The notes under the pieces are model-generated. The model saw only the letters and a list, made by a program, of their open reading frames with translations, ran no database searches and had not been told where the DNA came from. From NCBI RefSeq assembly GCF_000020605.1, contig NC_012781.1, forward strand, positions 620,001-684,000: a stretch of 64,000 bases of DNA. Reading direction: 5' to 3'. Below, one piece after another: positions 44,479 to 52,769 of this stretch. Made by a program: the position numbers and the translations under genes. Each line of letters begins with the position of its first letter. Position 1 is the first letter of the stretch. This DNA comes from Agathobacter rectalis ATCC 33656 (GTDB taxonomy: Bacteria; Bacillota; Clostridia; Lachnospirales; Lachnospiraceae).

Positions 44479-45780
44479 ATGGGAATTATTAAGGCAGTAA
44501 AACAGGCAATTGGAGGCGGCTTTGCAGATACATGGCAGGAGGTTATTGAGCCGGATAATATAGGCGACCAGACAGTCTATGCCAGGGGTGTGCTGGTAAA
44601 CAGGGGGCAGAATAAAAAAGGCTCTGACGATATTGTTTCAAACGGCTCTATCATTCATGTATATGACAATCAGTTTATGATACTTGTTGATGGTGGCAAG
44701 ATTGTGGATTACACAGCTGAACCGGGCTACTACAAGGTGAGCAATTCATCTATGCCGTCACTTTTCAACGGACAGTTTGGGGATTCTTTAAAGGAAACCT
44801 TTGACCGTGTGAGATTTGGTGGACAGACACCACAGTCACAGAAGGTTTATTATATCAACCTTCAGGAAATCAAGGGAATCAAGTTTGGTACGAGAAATCC
44901 TATAAACTACTATGATACATTTTATAATGCGGAGCTTTTCCTTCGTGCCCATGGTACATATTCCATCAAAATTGTGAATCCGCTTCAGTTTTATGCAGAG
45001 GCTATTCCAAAGAATATGGATCATGTGGAGATTACTGATATCAATGAGCAGTATCTGTCAGAGTTTTTAGAGGCATTACAGTCTGCCATCAACCAGATGT
45101 CAGCGGATGGTACAAGAATTTCATTCGTCACAAGCAAGGCATCTGAGCTTGGAAGATATATGGCCAAGTGTCTTGATGAAAGCTGGAATCAGATGCGTGG
45201 TATGGAGGTACAAAGTGTTGGTATCGCCAGCCTTTCATATGATGAGAAGTCTCAGGAGCTCATTAACACAAGAAACGAGGGCGCAATGCTCTCAGATCCA
45301 TCTATTGCACAGGGGTATATGGTCAAAAATATGTCAGAGGGTGTCAAGAATGCAGGCAGCAACAGTGGTGGAGCTATGCAGGGCTTCATGGGTGTCGGCA
45401 TGGGAATGAGCACCATGGGTAATATGATGAATGGTTTTACACAGATGGCACAAAATAACAGGTCAGCCGGAATGAATGCGCCGGGAAATGGTGCAGCAGG
45501 TATGGCAGCAGGAGTGGCTTCAGGTGCCACACAGCAGGAGGATGCGTCAGGCTGGACATGTGAGTGCGGACAGAAAAACACAGGTAAATTCTGCAGTAAT
45601 TGCGGCAAGCCTATGCCACAGGAGATTACAGAGTGGACATGTGAGTGTGGACAGAAAAATACAGGTAAATTCTGCACAAACTGTGGCAAGCCATTACCTG
45701 TAAACACAGAGTGGACATGTGAGTGTGGACAAAAAAATACAGGTAAATTCTGCAGTAATTGTGGAAAACCAAGAGCATAA
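44479..45780 (+). CDS. SPFH-domain protein with three tandem zinc ribbons (YdjI-like)
   Basis: The 433-residue protein begins MGIIKAVKQAIGGGFADTWQEVIEPD, typical of the SPFH/'virion core'-like family represented by Bacillus YdjI. The SPFH domain spans about 20-290, then a Gly/Met-rich linker (GVGMGMSTMGNMMNGF) and three near-identical C-terminal zinc ribbons WTCECGQKNTGKFCSNCGKP, each with C-x-C-x8-C-x2-C. SPFH proteins form membrane-associated oligomers; in YdjI-type operons they act in membrane stress. No transmembrane segment is seen, so it would be recruited, perhaps by the upstream anchored zinc-ribbon protein. AAGGAGGAA precedes the ATG. Confidence 0.88.
   Translation: MGIIKAVKQAIGGGFADTWQEVIEPDNIGDQTVYARGVLVNRGQNKKGSDDIVSNGSIIHVYDNQFMILVDGGKIVDYTAEPGYYKVSNSSMPSLFNGQFGDSLKETFDRVRFGGQTPQSQKVYYINLQEIKGIKFGTRNPINYYDTFYNAELFLRAHGTYSIKIVNPLQFYAEAIPKNMDHVEITDINEQYLSEFLEALQSAINQMSADGTRISFVTSKASELGRYMAKCLDESWNQMRGMEVQSVGIASLSYDEKSQELINTRNEGAMLSDPSIAQGYMVKNMSEGVKNAGSNSGGAMQGFMGVGMGMSTMGNMMNGFTQMAQNNRSAGMNAPGNGAAGMAAGVASGATQQEDASGWTCECGQKNTGKFCSNCGKPMPQEITEWTCECGQKNTGKFCTNCGKPLPVNTEWTCECGQKNTGKFCSNCGKPRA
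45553..45777 (+). repeat. Three tandem zinc-ribbon-coding repeats
   Basis: Near-identical units start at 45553, 45634 and 45712 (spacing 81 and 78 bases), each coding TGGACATGTGAGTG... through the CGKP end. The DNA is over 90% alike between units, pointing to recent duplication and possible copy-number change. Confidence 0.9.
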
Positions 45781-45832
45781 GATGTTGCAAAGCTGTAATC
45801 TTTGTGTTAAAATCTTTGAGTCAAGGACAAAT

Positions 45833-45864
45833 GTCGGTGTGTGACAAACACACACCGGCCATTT
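45833..45864 (+). other. Hairpin ahead of the ACT-domain gene
   Basis: CGGTGTGTG and CACACACCG (plus two flanking pairs) form an 11-bp stem with loop ACAAA, followed by CATTTT, ten bases before the ribosome site GGAGG. It may end the upstream transcript or act in the leader. Confidence 0.6.
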
Positions 45865-45877
45865 TGGAGGTAACTAA

Positions 45878-46321
45878 ATGGCGGAGAAATCAAACTACTT
45901 CGTTTTACGGGCAAAGGCTGTACCGGAGGTGCTGCTTAAAGTAGTTGAGGCAAAGAGACTGCTGGATTCGGGCAAGCTTGAATCTGTGCAGGAGGCAACA
46001 GATGCTGTTGGCATAAGTAGAAGCTCATTTTACAAATATAAGGATGATATTTTTCCTTTTTATGAGGGACGTAAAGGAAAGACAGTGAATCTTGTAATTC
46101 AGATGGATGACGAGCAGGGCATACTTTCCGTTGTGCTTAAGTCGGTAGCCGATGCGAAAGCAAATATTCTTACCATACACCAAAGTGTACCGGTAAATGG
46201 CATTGCGTCACTCACGTTATCTGTGGATGTATTTCCCGAGTCGGATGATGTGGATGATATGGCAAAGCAGATTGAGTCCTTAAAGGGCATACATTACGTA
46301 AAAATTTTAGCCAGGGAGTAA
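45878..46321 (+). CDS. ACT-domain protein, PheB (UPF0735) family
   Basis: The 147-residue protein has an N-terminal small HTH-like helix set (SVQEATDAVGISRSSFYKYKDDIFPF) and a C-terminal ACT domain (VNLVIQMDDEQGILSVVLKSVADAKANILTIHQ). ACT domains bind amino acids, so it likely senses an amino acid of the aspartate or aromatic families. PheB-hom is a common pair in Firmicutes; here hom starts 7 bases after this stop. TTGGAGGTAAC precedes the ATG. Confidence 0.93.
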   Translation: MAEKSNYFVLRAKAVPEVLLKVVEAKRLLDSGKLESVQEATDAVGISRSSFYKYKDDIFPFYEGRKGKTVNLVIQMDDEQGILSVVLKSVADAKANILTIHQSVPVNGIASLTLSVDVFPESDDVDDMAKQIESLKGIHYVKILARE

Positions 46322-46328
46322 CAAAAAG

Positions 46329-47519
46329 ATGAAGATTGCAGTTATGGGTTACGGCACAATTGGATCAGGTGTCGTAGAAGTATTAGAAATCAACAAAGAA
46401 AAAATCGCAAAGAGAGCAGGAGAGCCAATCGAGGTCAAGTATGTGCTTGATTTAAGAGAGTTCCCGGGTACACCTATTGAGAACAAAATAGTTCATGATT
46501 ATAAGGTTATTGCAGAGGACCCTGAAATCGGTATAGTTGTAGAGACAATGGGAGGCGTTGAGCCTGCATTTACATTCGTAAAGGCAATGCTTGAGGCAGG
46601 AAAACAGGTAGCAACATCAAACAAGAACCTTGTTGCTGCAAAGGGTGCTGAGCTCATCAAGGTTGCCAGGGATCATGGAGTGAACTTCCAGTTTGAGGCC
46701 AGTGTCGGTGGTGGAATCCCTATTATCAGACCTCTCAACAAGTGTCTCACAGCAGACGAGATTGAGGAAATCACAGGTATCTTAAACGGAACAACCAACT
46801 ACATGCTTACAAAGATGACAGAGGAAGGTGCAGACTTTGATGAGGTATTAAAGGATGCTCAGGATAAGGGCTATGCAGAGAAGGATCCTACAGCCGACAT
46901 AGAGGGATATGATCCATGCAGAAAGATAGCCATTCTCACATCGCTTGTTGCAGGACAGCAGGTGGATTTCGAGGATATCCACTGTGAGGGTATCACAAAG
47001 ATTACACCTGAGGATATTAAGTATGCAAAGGCAATGCACCGTGCAATCAAGCTTCTTGCTTCAAGCCGCAAGGTGGGTGACAGCTATACCTGTCTCGTTG
47101 CACCATATATGATAGATGACACACATCCGCTCTCAGGAGTAAATGGAGTGTTCAACGGCGTATTTTTACGCGGAAATGTGCTCGGAGATGCTATGTTCTA
47201 CGGCAGTGGAGCAGGAAAGCTTCCAACAGCAAGTGCTGTAGTGGCAGATGTTGTTGATATGACAAAGCATCAGAACACAAATATTTATATCGACTGGAAG
47301 CCTGAGAAGCTCACACTTGTAAGCTATGATGACAGTGTAAACAGCTTCTTTGTGAGAACTGACTCACCAAAGAGCGAGGTTGAGGCTGTATTCGGACATG
47401 TAGACTACATTGAGGATGTGGTTGACGGCGAGTATGCATTCACAACAGGCGACATGACAGAGAAGGATTTTGCCGACAAGGCATCAAAGATAAACGTTAT
47501 CAACAGAATCAGATTATAA
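46329..47519 (+). CDS. hom: Homoserine dehydrogenase
   Basis: The 396-residue enzyme reduces aspartate semialdehyde to homoserine for threonine and methionine synthesis. The N-terminal Rossmann motif GYGTIGSGV, the catalytic core EASVGGGIPIIRPL and the TGILNGTTNYMLTKM block are present, with DPTADIEGYD. It is somewhat short: the usual C-terminal ACT domain is reduced to a remnant of ~85 residues, and a separate ACT protein lies directly upstream, so feedback control may be split between the two. Flagellar genes follow after 11 bases. Confidence 0.96.
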   Translation: MKIAVMGYGTIGSGVVEVLEINKEKIAKRAGEPIEVKYVLDLREFPGTPIENKIVHDYKVIAEDPEIGIVVETMGGVEPAFTFVKAMLEAGKQVATSNKNLVAAKGAELIKVARDHGVNFQFEASVGGGIPIIRPLNKCLTADEIEEITGILNGTTNYMLTKMTEEGADFDEVLKDAQDKGYAEKDPTADIEGYDPCRKIAILTSLVAGQQVDFEDIHCEGITKITPEDIKYAKAMHRAIKLLASSRKVGDSYTCLVAPYMIDDTHPLSGVNGVFNGVFLRGNVLGDAMFYGSGAGKLPTASAVVADVVDMTKHQNTNIYIDWKPEKLTLVSYDDSVNSFFVRTDSPKSEVEAVFGHVDYIEDVVDGEYAFTTGDMTEKDFADKASKINVINRIRL

Positions 47520-47530
47520 AGGACAAAAAT

Positions 47531-48331
47531 ATGGTAAAAGGCTTATACACCGCTCACACCGGTATGGTTAATGAGATGAAGCGCATGGATGTTCTTGCGA
47601 ACAACCTGGCCAATTCCGATACCTATGGATTTAAAAAAGAGGGAACCACCTCGCATTCATTTAAAAATGAACTTGCTATAAAGATAAAGGATACATCAAA
47701 CTACGGACTGCACAAAAATCTGGGCAGCATGACATACGGAGTGCATCTCGGTGAGACATATACCGACTGGGATGAGGGCAGCTTTAAGGTGACTGACAAT
47801 CCTACAGACTTGGCTATCGGTGGAAAAGGCTTTTTTGCCGTTGCATTTACTGACAAATCAGGCCAAACAAGTGTAAAGTATACCAGAGACGGTGCTTTCA
47901 AGGTCAATGCTGACGGTTATCTGGTCACAGCAGACGGAGACCATGTGCTCAATGCGACAGGTGCATTGAGTGGAGATGGCGGTGAGGCAAACTGGGTAAA
48001 GGTAGACCCGAATGAGAAGTTTTCGGTAAACTCACTTGGATATATCACACAGAACAATCAGTTAGTTGGCACAATAGGCGTTGTCGATGTGGATAATTAT
48101 GACTATATTGAAAAATATGGTGAAAATCTCTACAATCTGACGGCCGGGGGTAATATTATAGCTTCCGATGCCGAAATAGAACAGGGAGCCTTAGAAACTT
48201 CAAATGTCAATGTGGTCAATGAGATGGTCAATATGATTACGATACAGCGTGCATATGAAGCCGGACAGAAGGTTATTACATCTATTGATGAGACATTAGA
48301 CAAGGCTGTCAACAATGTAGGAAGAGTATAA
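47531..48331 (+). CDS. Flagellar basal-body rod protein, FlgF/FlhO type
   Basis: The 266-residue protein has the flagellar rod/hook N-terminal motif ANNLANSDTYGFKKEG, central D1 beta region (GKGFFAVAFTDK...YTRDGAFKVNADGYL) and the C-terminal helix ALETSNVNVVNEMVNMITIQRAYEAGQKVI. It belongs to the FlgF/FlgG family; as the first of a pair it corresponds to FlgF (Bacillus FlhO). It assembles into the rod outside the membrane through the flagellar export system, without a signal peptide. It starts 11 bases after hom. Confidence 0.92.
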   Translation: MVKGLYTAHTGMVNEMKRMDVLANNLANSDTYGFKKEGTTSHSFKNELAIKIKDTSNYGLHKNLGSMTYGVHLGETYTDWDEGSFKVTDNPTDLAIGGKGFFAVAFTDKSGQTSVKYTRDGAFKVNADGYLVTADGDHVLNATGALSGDGGEANWVKVDPNEKFSVNSLGYITQNNQLVGTIGVVDVDNYDYIEKYGENLYNLTAGGNIIASDAEIEQGALETSNVNVVNEMVNMITIQRAYEAGQKVITSIDETLDKAVNNVGRV

Positions 48332-48344
48332 GGAGATATGCCAT

Positions 48345-49163
48345 ATGATGAGGGCACTTTACACAGCCGCAACAGGTATGCGTGCTGAGCAGACAAATGT
48401 AGATACAATTGCAAACAATCTTTCCAATGTCAATACGACAGGCTTTAAGGGTCAGAGGACAGAGTTTAAGTCTCTTTTATATCAGACGATACAGACCCGT
48501 TCTACATCCGGAAATGGTGATGCAAAGCCGGTAGGAGCGCAGGTGGGGCTTGGTACCCGTGTGGCTGCAACCACATCCACTTATACTCAGGGTCCGCTCA
48601 ATTCTACGGAGAGGCCTACTGATTTTGCTTTGGAGGGCGATGGCTTTTTTGCAGTGAGAGGTACTGACAATCAGACCTATTACACGAGAAACGGTGCCTT
48701 CACATGGAGCCAGTATGGAAACGGACAGACTATACTTACTGATTCACAGGGCAATCCTGTCATGGATACAAACGGTAATATTATAGCTGTGCCGGCAGGT
48801 GTGTCTGCTGAGAAGATGAGCTTTGGAGAGGATGGTGCGGTAGGTTATATGACTGCACAGGGCAATTATATTAATCTGAATCAGCGAATTGCTGTGTATC
48901 AGTTCAATAATCCGTCAGGTCTTGAAAAACAGTCAGGGAGCCTGCTTGCAGCAACAGCCAATTCGGGCAATCCGATGCTTGAAATTGCAAACCCTGCTCT
49001 GAAAAGCAGCAAGGTTGTGACAGGATATCTTGAGGGCTCAAATGTACAGGTAGCTGACGAGATGGTTAATCTCATTGTGGCACAGCGTGCCTACGAGCTC
49101 AATTCAAAGGCCATCACAACAGCTGATTCGATGCTTGAGACAGCAAATAATTTGAGGAGATAG
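48345..49163 (+). CDS. flgG: Flagellar basal-body rod protein FlgG
   Basis: The 272-residue distal-rod protein starts MMRALYTAATGM and shows ANNLSNVNTTGFKGQRTEF, GDGFFAVRGTDNQTYYTRNGAFTW and the C-terminal SNVQVADEMVNLIVAQRAYELNSKAI motif, all characteristic of FlgG. AAGGAG lies eight bases before the first of two ATGs, which is used here. It is 13 bases after the FlgF-type gene. Confidence 0.94.
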   Translation: MMRALYTAATGMRAEQTNVDTIANNLSNVNTTGFKGQRTEFKSLLYQTIQTRSTSGNGDAKPVGAQVGLGTRVAATTSTYTQGPLNSTERPTDFALEGDGFFAVRGTDNQTYYTRNGAFTWSQYGNGQTILTDSQGNPVMDTNGNIIAVPAGVSAEKMSFGEDGAVGYMTAQGNYINLNQRIAVYQFNNPSGLEKQSGSLLAATANSGNPMLEIANPALKSSKVVTGYLEGSNVQVADEMVNLIVAQRAYELNSKAITTADSMLETANNLRR

Positions 49164-49169
49164 TAGCAT

Positions 49170-49511
49170 ATGGATATAAGCGCAGTATCAACACTTGCAA
49201 ACTCAAATAATACATCTGCGGTGGCAGACAAGCTTAAGAATAACGTAAAAAATCTGTCATCAGACTCTACAGAGGACGAGCTCAAGAGCACACTTAAAGA
49301 TTTTGAGTCTTATTTTGTGGAGCAGGTCATAAAGGAAATGAAGGATTCCATGACACTAAAGAGTGATGATGAGGATTCCTCTATGTCGCAGTACAAGGAT
49401 ATGTTCATGGACACTGTCATAGAGCAGATGAGTGATACGATAGTGGAGAAGTCCGGAGAAAACATCACACAGCAGCTTTATGAGCAGATGAAGCGCAATT
49501 ACAATATATAA
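49170..49511 (+). CDS. Rod-binding protein, FlgJ N-terminal type
   Basis: The 113-residue protein matches the FlgJ N-terminal (rod-binding) domain: LKDFESYFVEQVIKEMKDSM and YKDMFMDTVIEQMSDTIVEKSG. It lacks the peptidoglycan-hydrolase half found in proteobacterial FlgJ, as is usual for Firmicutes. GAGGAG precedes the ATG, only 6 bases after flgG. It closes the small flagellar run. Confidence 0.9.
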   Translation: MDISAVSTLANSNNTSAVADKLKNNVKNLSSDSTEDELKSTLKDFESYFVEQVIKEMKDSMTLKSDDEDSSMSQYKDMFMDTVIEQMSDTIVEKSGENITQQLYEQMKRNYNI

Positions 49512-49526
49512 TAATAATTGATAATA

Positions 49527-49571
49527 AAAAGCCGGTTCGGCATGCTTGCATGTGGTTACCGGCTTTTTTAG
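49527..49571 (+). terminator. Terminator of the hom-flagellar transcript
   Basis: AAAAGCCGGT pairs with ACCGGCTTTT, with an inner CATGC/GCATG-type hairpin, followed by TTTTTT. Confidence 0.9.
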
Positions 49572-49585
49572 TGCAAACTTAGTAA

Positions 49586-49614
49586 TTGCAGATACGCATG
49601 CTCTAGGGTATAAT
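49586..49614 (+). promoter_or_regulatory. Sigma-A promoter of recD2
   Basis: TTGCAG and a perfect TATAAT with a 17-base spacer, 60 bases before the TTG start. Confidence 0.75.
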
Positions 49615-49674
49615 ATTTAAAAAATAAAACTATTCAGAGTCACAATAAAAACACACAGATACGGAGAAATTCAA

Positions 49675-51894
49675 TTGGAAACCGAAACAGTCACAGGATA
49701 CGTTGATCATATAATATACAGAAATGCAGAAAACGGGTATACAGTACTTGTTCTTGTAGTGAACGAGGAGGAGCTCACATGTGTGGGCACTTTTTCGGAC
49801 ATTGCTGAGGGGGAAAATATAGAGGCTCACGGTGAGTATACAGAGCATGCCACATATGGCAGACAGTTTAAGGTAGTAAGCTTTGAAGAGAAGGAGCCAG
49901 AGGATGAGATGGCTATTGAGAGGTATCTGGGCTCAGGAGCCATACATGGTATAGGACTTGCACTCGCAGCACGTATTGTCAGGCGATTCAAGAAGGATAC
50001 CTTCCGCATCATAGAGGAAGAGCCGGAGAGGCTTGCTGAGGTAAAGGGCATCAGCCAGAGAAAGGCTATGGAGATTGCGGACCAGGTCAATGCAAAAAGA
50101 GACTTAAGGGAAGCCATGATTTTTTTGCAGCAGTACGGCATCAATATGAATCTGGCTGTGAAGATATATAATAAGTATGGCGGAGAGATATACAGCGTGC
50201 TCAAGGAAAATCCGTACCGCATGGCGGATGATATCGACGGAGTTGGTTTTAAAACTGCAGATGAGATAGCGGCGCGGGTTGGCATCAAGACTGATTCTGA
50301 TTTTAGAATAAAAAGCGGTATACAGTATGTTTTGCAGCAGGCTGCCATGGACGGACACACATATCTGCCGATGGAGGAACTTACGAGGCGTGCTGTATAT
50401 CTGCTCGGAGTGGAAAGCTCGCAGGTTGAGGCACATTACATGAATCTGGCCATGGACAGGAAGATTGTCATGCAGCTAAAGGATGATATAACCCAGATTT
50501 ATGCTAACACCTTTTATTATATGGAGGCAAACACGGCAGCCATGCTAAAGCAGCTTGATGTGACGTATGATGTGCCGGATATCGAGATAGAGGCTGCAAT
50601 CAGAAATATAGAGAAAAAGACAGAGATGGAGCTCGATGAGCACCAGGTAGAGGCGGTGAAGGAAGCAGTCAGAAATGGCCTTTTAGTCATTACCGGAGGA
50701 CCCGGAACAGGAAAAACCACCACCATCAATACTATTATCAAGTATTTTGAGCTGGAGGGCATGGATATTTTTCTGGCTGCACCGACAGGCCGTGCGGCAA
50801 AACGCATGAGTGAGACAACAGGCTACGAGGCACGCACAATCCACCGTATGCTTGAGTTAAACGGCGGCATGGACACAGGAAGCGCAGCTGGCTTTGAGAG
50901 AAATGAAAGGAATCCGCTCGAGACGGATGTAATCATCATAGATGAGATGTCGATGGTTGATATATCACTCATGTACTCATTGCTAAAGGCGGTTGTGGCA
51001 GGTACGAGACTCATACTTGTAGGAGATGTGAACCAGCTTCCGAGCGTGGGACCGGGCAGCGTGCTAAAGGATATTATTGATTCAGGTGCATTCCACACGG
51101 TAAAGCTTACAAAGATTTTTCGTCAGGCGAGCACGAGCGATATTATAGTAAACGCCCACAAGATAAATAATGGAGAAGAGGTATCGTTAGATAATAAGAG
51201 CATGGATTTCTTTTTTCTAAAGAGATATGATGCCGACAAGATAATAAATGTTACATTACAGCTAATAAAGCAGAAGCTTCCTAAGTTTATAAATGCTACA
51301 GAGTATGATATACAGGTGCTTACGCCTATGAGAAAGGGGCTTCTCGGAGTGGAACGTCTAAACGGTATATTGCAGGCGTATATGAATCCGGCAGACAAGA
51401 GCAAGCGCGAAAAAGAATACAGGGGCACGATTTTCCGCGAGGGCGACAAGGTGATGCAGATAAAGAACAACTATCAGATAGAGTGGGAAATCAGGACAAA
51501 ATTCGGACTTTGTGTGGATAAGGGCATGGGAATCTTCAATGGAGATACAGGTATCATTGAGGAAATCAATGATTTTGCCGAGACCATGACCATATCCTTT
51601 GACGAGGGCAGAAAGGTGGAGTATCCGTTTAAGCTTTTGGAGGAGCTTGAACTTGCATACGCGGTCACTATACACAAGTCGCAGGGAAGTGAGTATCCGG
51701 CGGTCGTTATACCTCTTTTGAGCGGTCCGAGAATGCTTATGAACAGAAATTTGCTCTATACGGCGGTTACAAGAGCAAAGAAATGTGTTACCATAGTGGG
51801 TGATGAACAGACATTTTATGAGATGATACAAAACAACTCACAGCAGAGACGCTATAGCGGGCTTAGAGACAGAATAGTGGAGGAGACTATCTGA
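49675..51894 (+). CDS. recD2: RecD-like DNA helicase RecD2 (YrrC)
   Basis: The 739-residue SF1 5'-3' helicase starts at TTG, with ACGGAGAAA upstream. It has the N-terminal OB and helix-hairpin-helix region (IHGIGLALAARIVRRF; IDGVGFKTADEIAARVG), Walker A GGPGTGKTTT near 343, motif II IIDEMSMVD and C-terminal motifs (VTIHKSQGSEYP; LLYTAVTRAKK). It acts in DNA repair without RecBC. Its stop overlaps the next ATG by one base. Confidence 0.95.
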   Translation: METETVTGYVDHIIYRNAENGYTVLVLVVNEEELTCVGTFSDIAEGENIEAHGEYTEHATYGRQFKVVSFEEKEPEDEMAIERYLGSGAIHGIGLALAARIVRRFKKDTFRIIEEEPERLAEVKGISQRKAMEIADQVNAKRDLREAMIFLQQYGINMNLAVKIYNKYGGEIYSVLKENPYRMADDIDGVGFKTADEIAARVGIKTDSDFRIKSGIQYVLQQAAMDGHTYLPMEELTRRAVYLLGVESSQVEAHYMNLAMDRKIVMQLKDDITQIYANTFYYMEANTAAMLKQLDVTYDVPDIEIEAAIRNIEKKTEMELDEHQVEAVKEAVRNGLLVITGGPGTGKTTTINTIIKYFELEGMDIFLAAPTGRAAKRMSETTGYEARTIHRMLELNGGMDTGSAAGFERNERNPLETDVIIIDEMSMVDISLMYSLLKAVVAGTRLILVGDVNQLPSVGPGSVLKDIIDSGAFHTVKLTKIFRQASTSDIIVNAHKINNGEEVSLDNKSMDFFFLKRYDADKIINVTLQLIKQKLPKFINATEYDIQVLTPMRKGLLGVERLNGILQAYMNPADKSKREKEYRGTIFREGDKVMQIKNNYQIEWEIRTKFGLCVDKGMGIFNGDTGIIEEINDFAETMTISFDEGRKVEYPFKLLEELELAYAVTIHKSQGSEYPAVVIPLLSGPRMLMNRNLLYTAVTRAKKCVTIVGDEQTFYEMIQNNSQQRRYSGLRDRIVEETI

Positions 51895-52490
51895 TGAAAA
51901 TAAGAAAACTTACAAATGAAGAGATAAAAGGGGCATGTGCCTTTGCGGTAAATATATACAATATCGCAATCAGAGGCTGCTTTCGGACACTGGACTGTCA
52001 TCGATATTTTGATGAATATATGGATGCAGACAGGCTGACGGACGAGGAAAGGACCGGTGCTCTTGTAGTATTTGGTGCGTTTGATAGCAATGTGCTGTGC
52101 GGAGTGTGCGGCATGACAAACGAGGGGCATATCACCATGCTGTATGTACATCCGCAGTATTTAAGACGTGGAATTGGCAAAAAGCTTCTGGAGCGAGTCA
52201 GGATATATGCACGCATGCAGCTTAAGCTCATGCAGGTGTCTGTAAATGCAATGCCGGCATACACGGCAGAATACTTCATGCATGTGGGCTTTAAGAGTGC
52301 ATATCAGGGAGGCTTTTGCAATGGACAAGGCGATATGTACGTTCCTATGACAGCAAAAAGCATATATCAGGTGGAGTATACACCGCGACATATAGCTGAT
52401 AAGACTTTTATTGCAATTTCAGTTGGCTTCACATGTCTTGTATTTGTCTCAGGCGTGATATATGCGGTATGCGCTGGGCTTACTCCGTAA
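51894..52490 (+). CDS. GNAT-family acetyltransferase with C-terminal membrane segment
   Basis: The 198-residue protein has a GNAT core with the acetyl-CoA loop VHPQYLRRGIGKKLLERV near residues 84-100 and NAMPAYTAEYFMHVGFK after it. Unlike most GNATs it ends in a hydrophobic segment (FIAISVGFTCLVFVSGVIYAV), so it is likely tail-anchored in the membrane. Substrate unknown. The ATG overlaps the recD2 stop by one base, so the two are coupled. The downstream 279 bases to carA hold repeat 2, a 24-bp palindrome and a hairpin with T-run. Confidence 0.85.
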   Translation: MKIRKLTNEEIKGACAFAVNIYNIAIRGCFRTLDCHRYFDEYMDADRLTDEERTGALVVFGAFDSNVLCGVCGMTNEGHITMLYVHPQYLRRGIGKKLLERVRIYARMQLKLMQVSVNAMPAYTAEYFMHVGFKSAYQGGFCNGQGDMYVPMTAKSIYQVEYTPRHIADKTFIAISVGFTCLVFVSGVIYAVCAGLTP

Positions 52491-52510
52491 CGCTCAGATG
52501 CAGTTTTAAT

Positions 52511-52553
52511 GGGCTGCAATAGTTGCCGGTCATACTTTGGTGTGAACAGTAAC
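52511..52553. repeat. Short dispersed hairpin repeat, copy 2
   Basis: GGGCTGCAATAGTTGCCGG... ending GGTGTGAACAGTAAC matches copy 1 at 42140 with a handful of changes and a 2-base shorter loop. It lies 20 bases after the acetyltransferase gene. Confidence 0.75.
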
Positions 52554-52563
52554 TAATATTGTA

Positions 52564-52587
52564 TACATAAATATGCATATTTATGTA
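52564..52587. promoter_or_regulatory. Perfect 24-bp palindrome ahead of carAB
   Basis: TACATAAATATG is followed directly by its exact reverse complement. It lies 182 bases before carA. Size and symmetry suggest a regulator binding site; the protein is unknown. Confidence 0.6.
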
Positions 52588-52671
52588 ACAAAAAACAGTT
52601 GAAAAATCGGCTGTATTATGATACACTTTTTACAATTTAAGCAGATATACTATGCAACTACACTTTATAAG

Positions 52672-52697
52672 AAAAAAGAGACGCCCTCTTTTTTTTT
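52672..52697 (+). terminator. A/T-stem hairpin with T-run in the carAB leader
   Basis: AAAAAAGAG, loop ACGCC, CTCTTTTTT, then TTT. It lies 72 bases before carA and could end an upstream transcript or attenuate carAB. Confidence 0.55.
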
Positions 52698-52769
52698 GCG
52701 CAGACGTAAGGTTAGTTGCAGCTAAGAAGCTTATGGTTACAAAGTATAACACGAAAGGGCAGGGTAAAG

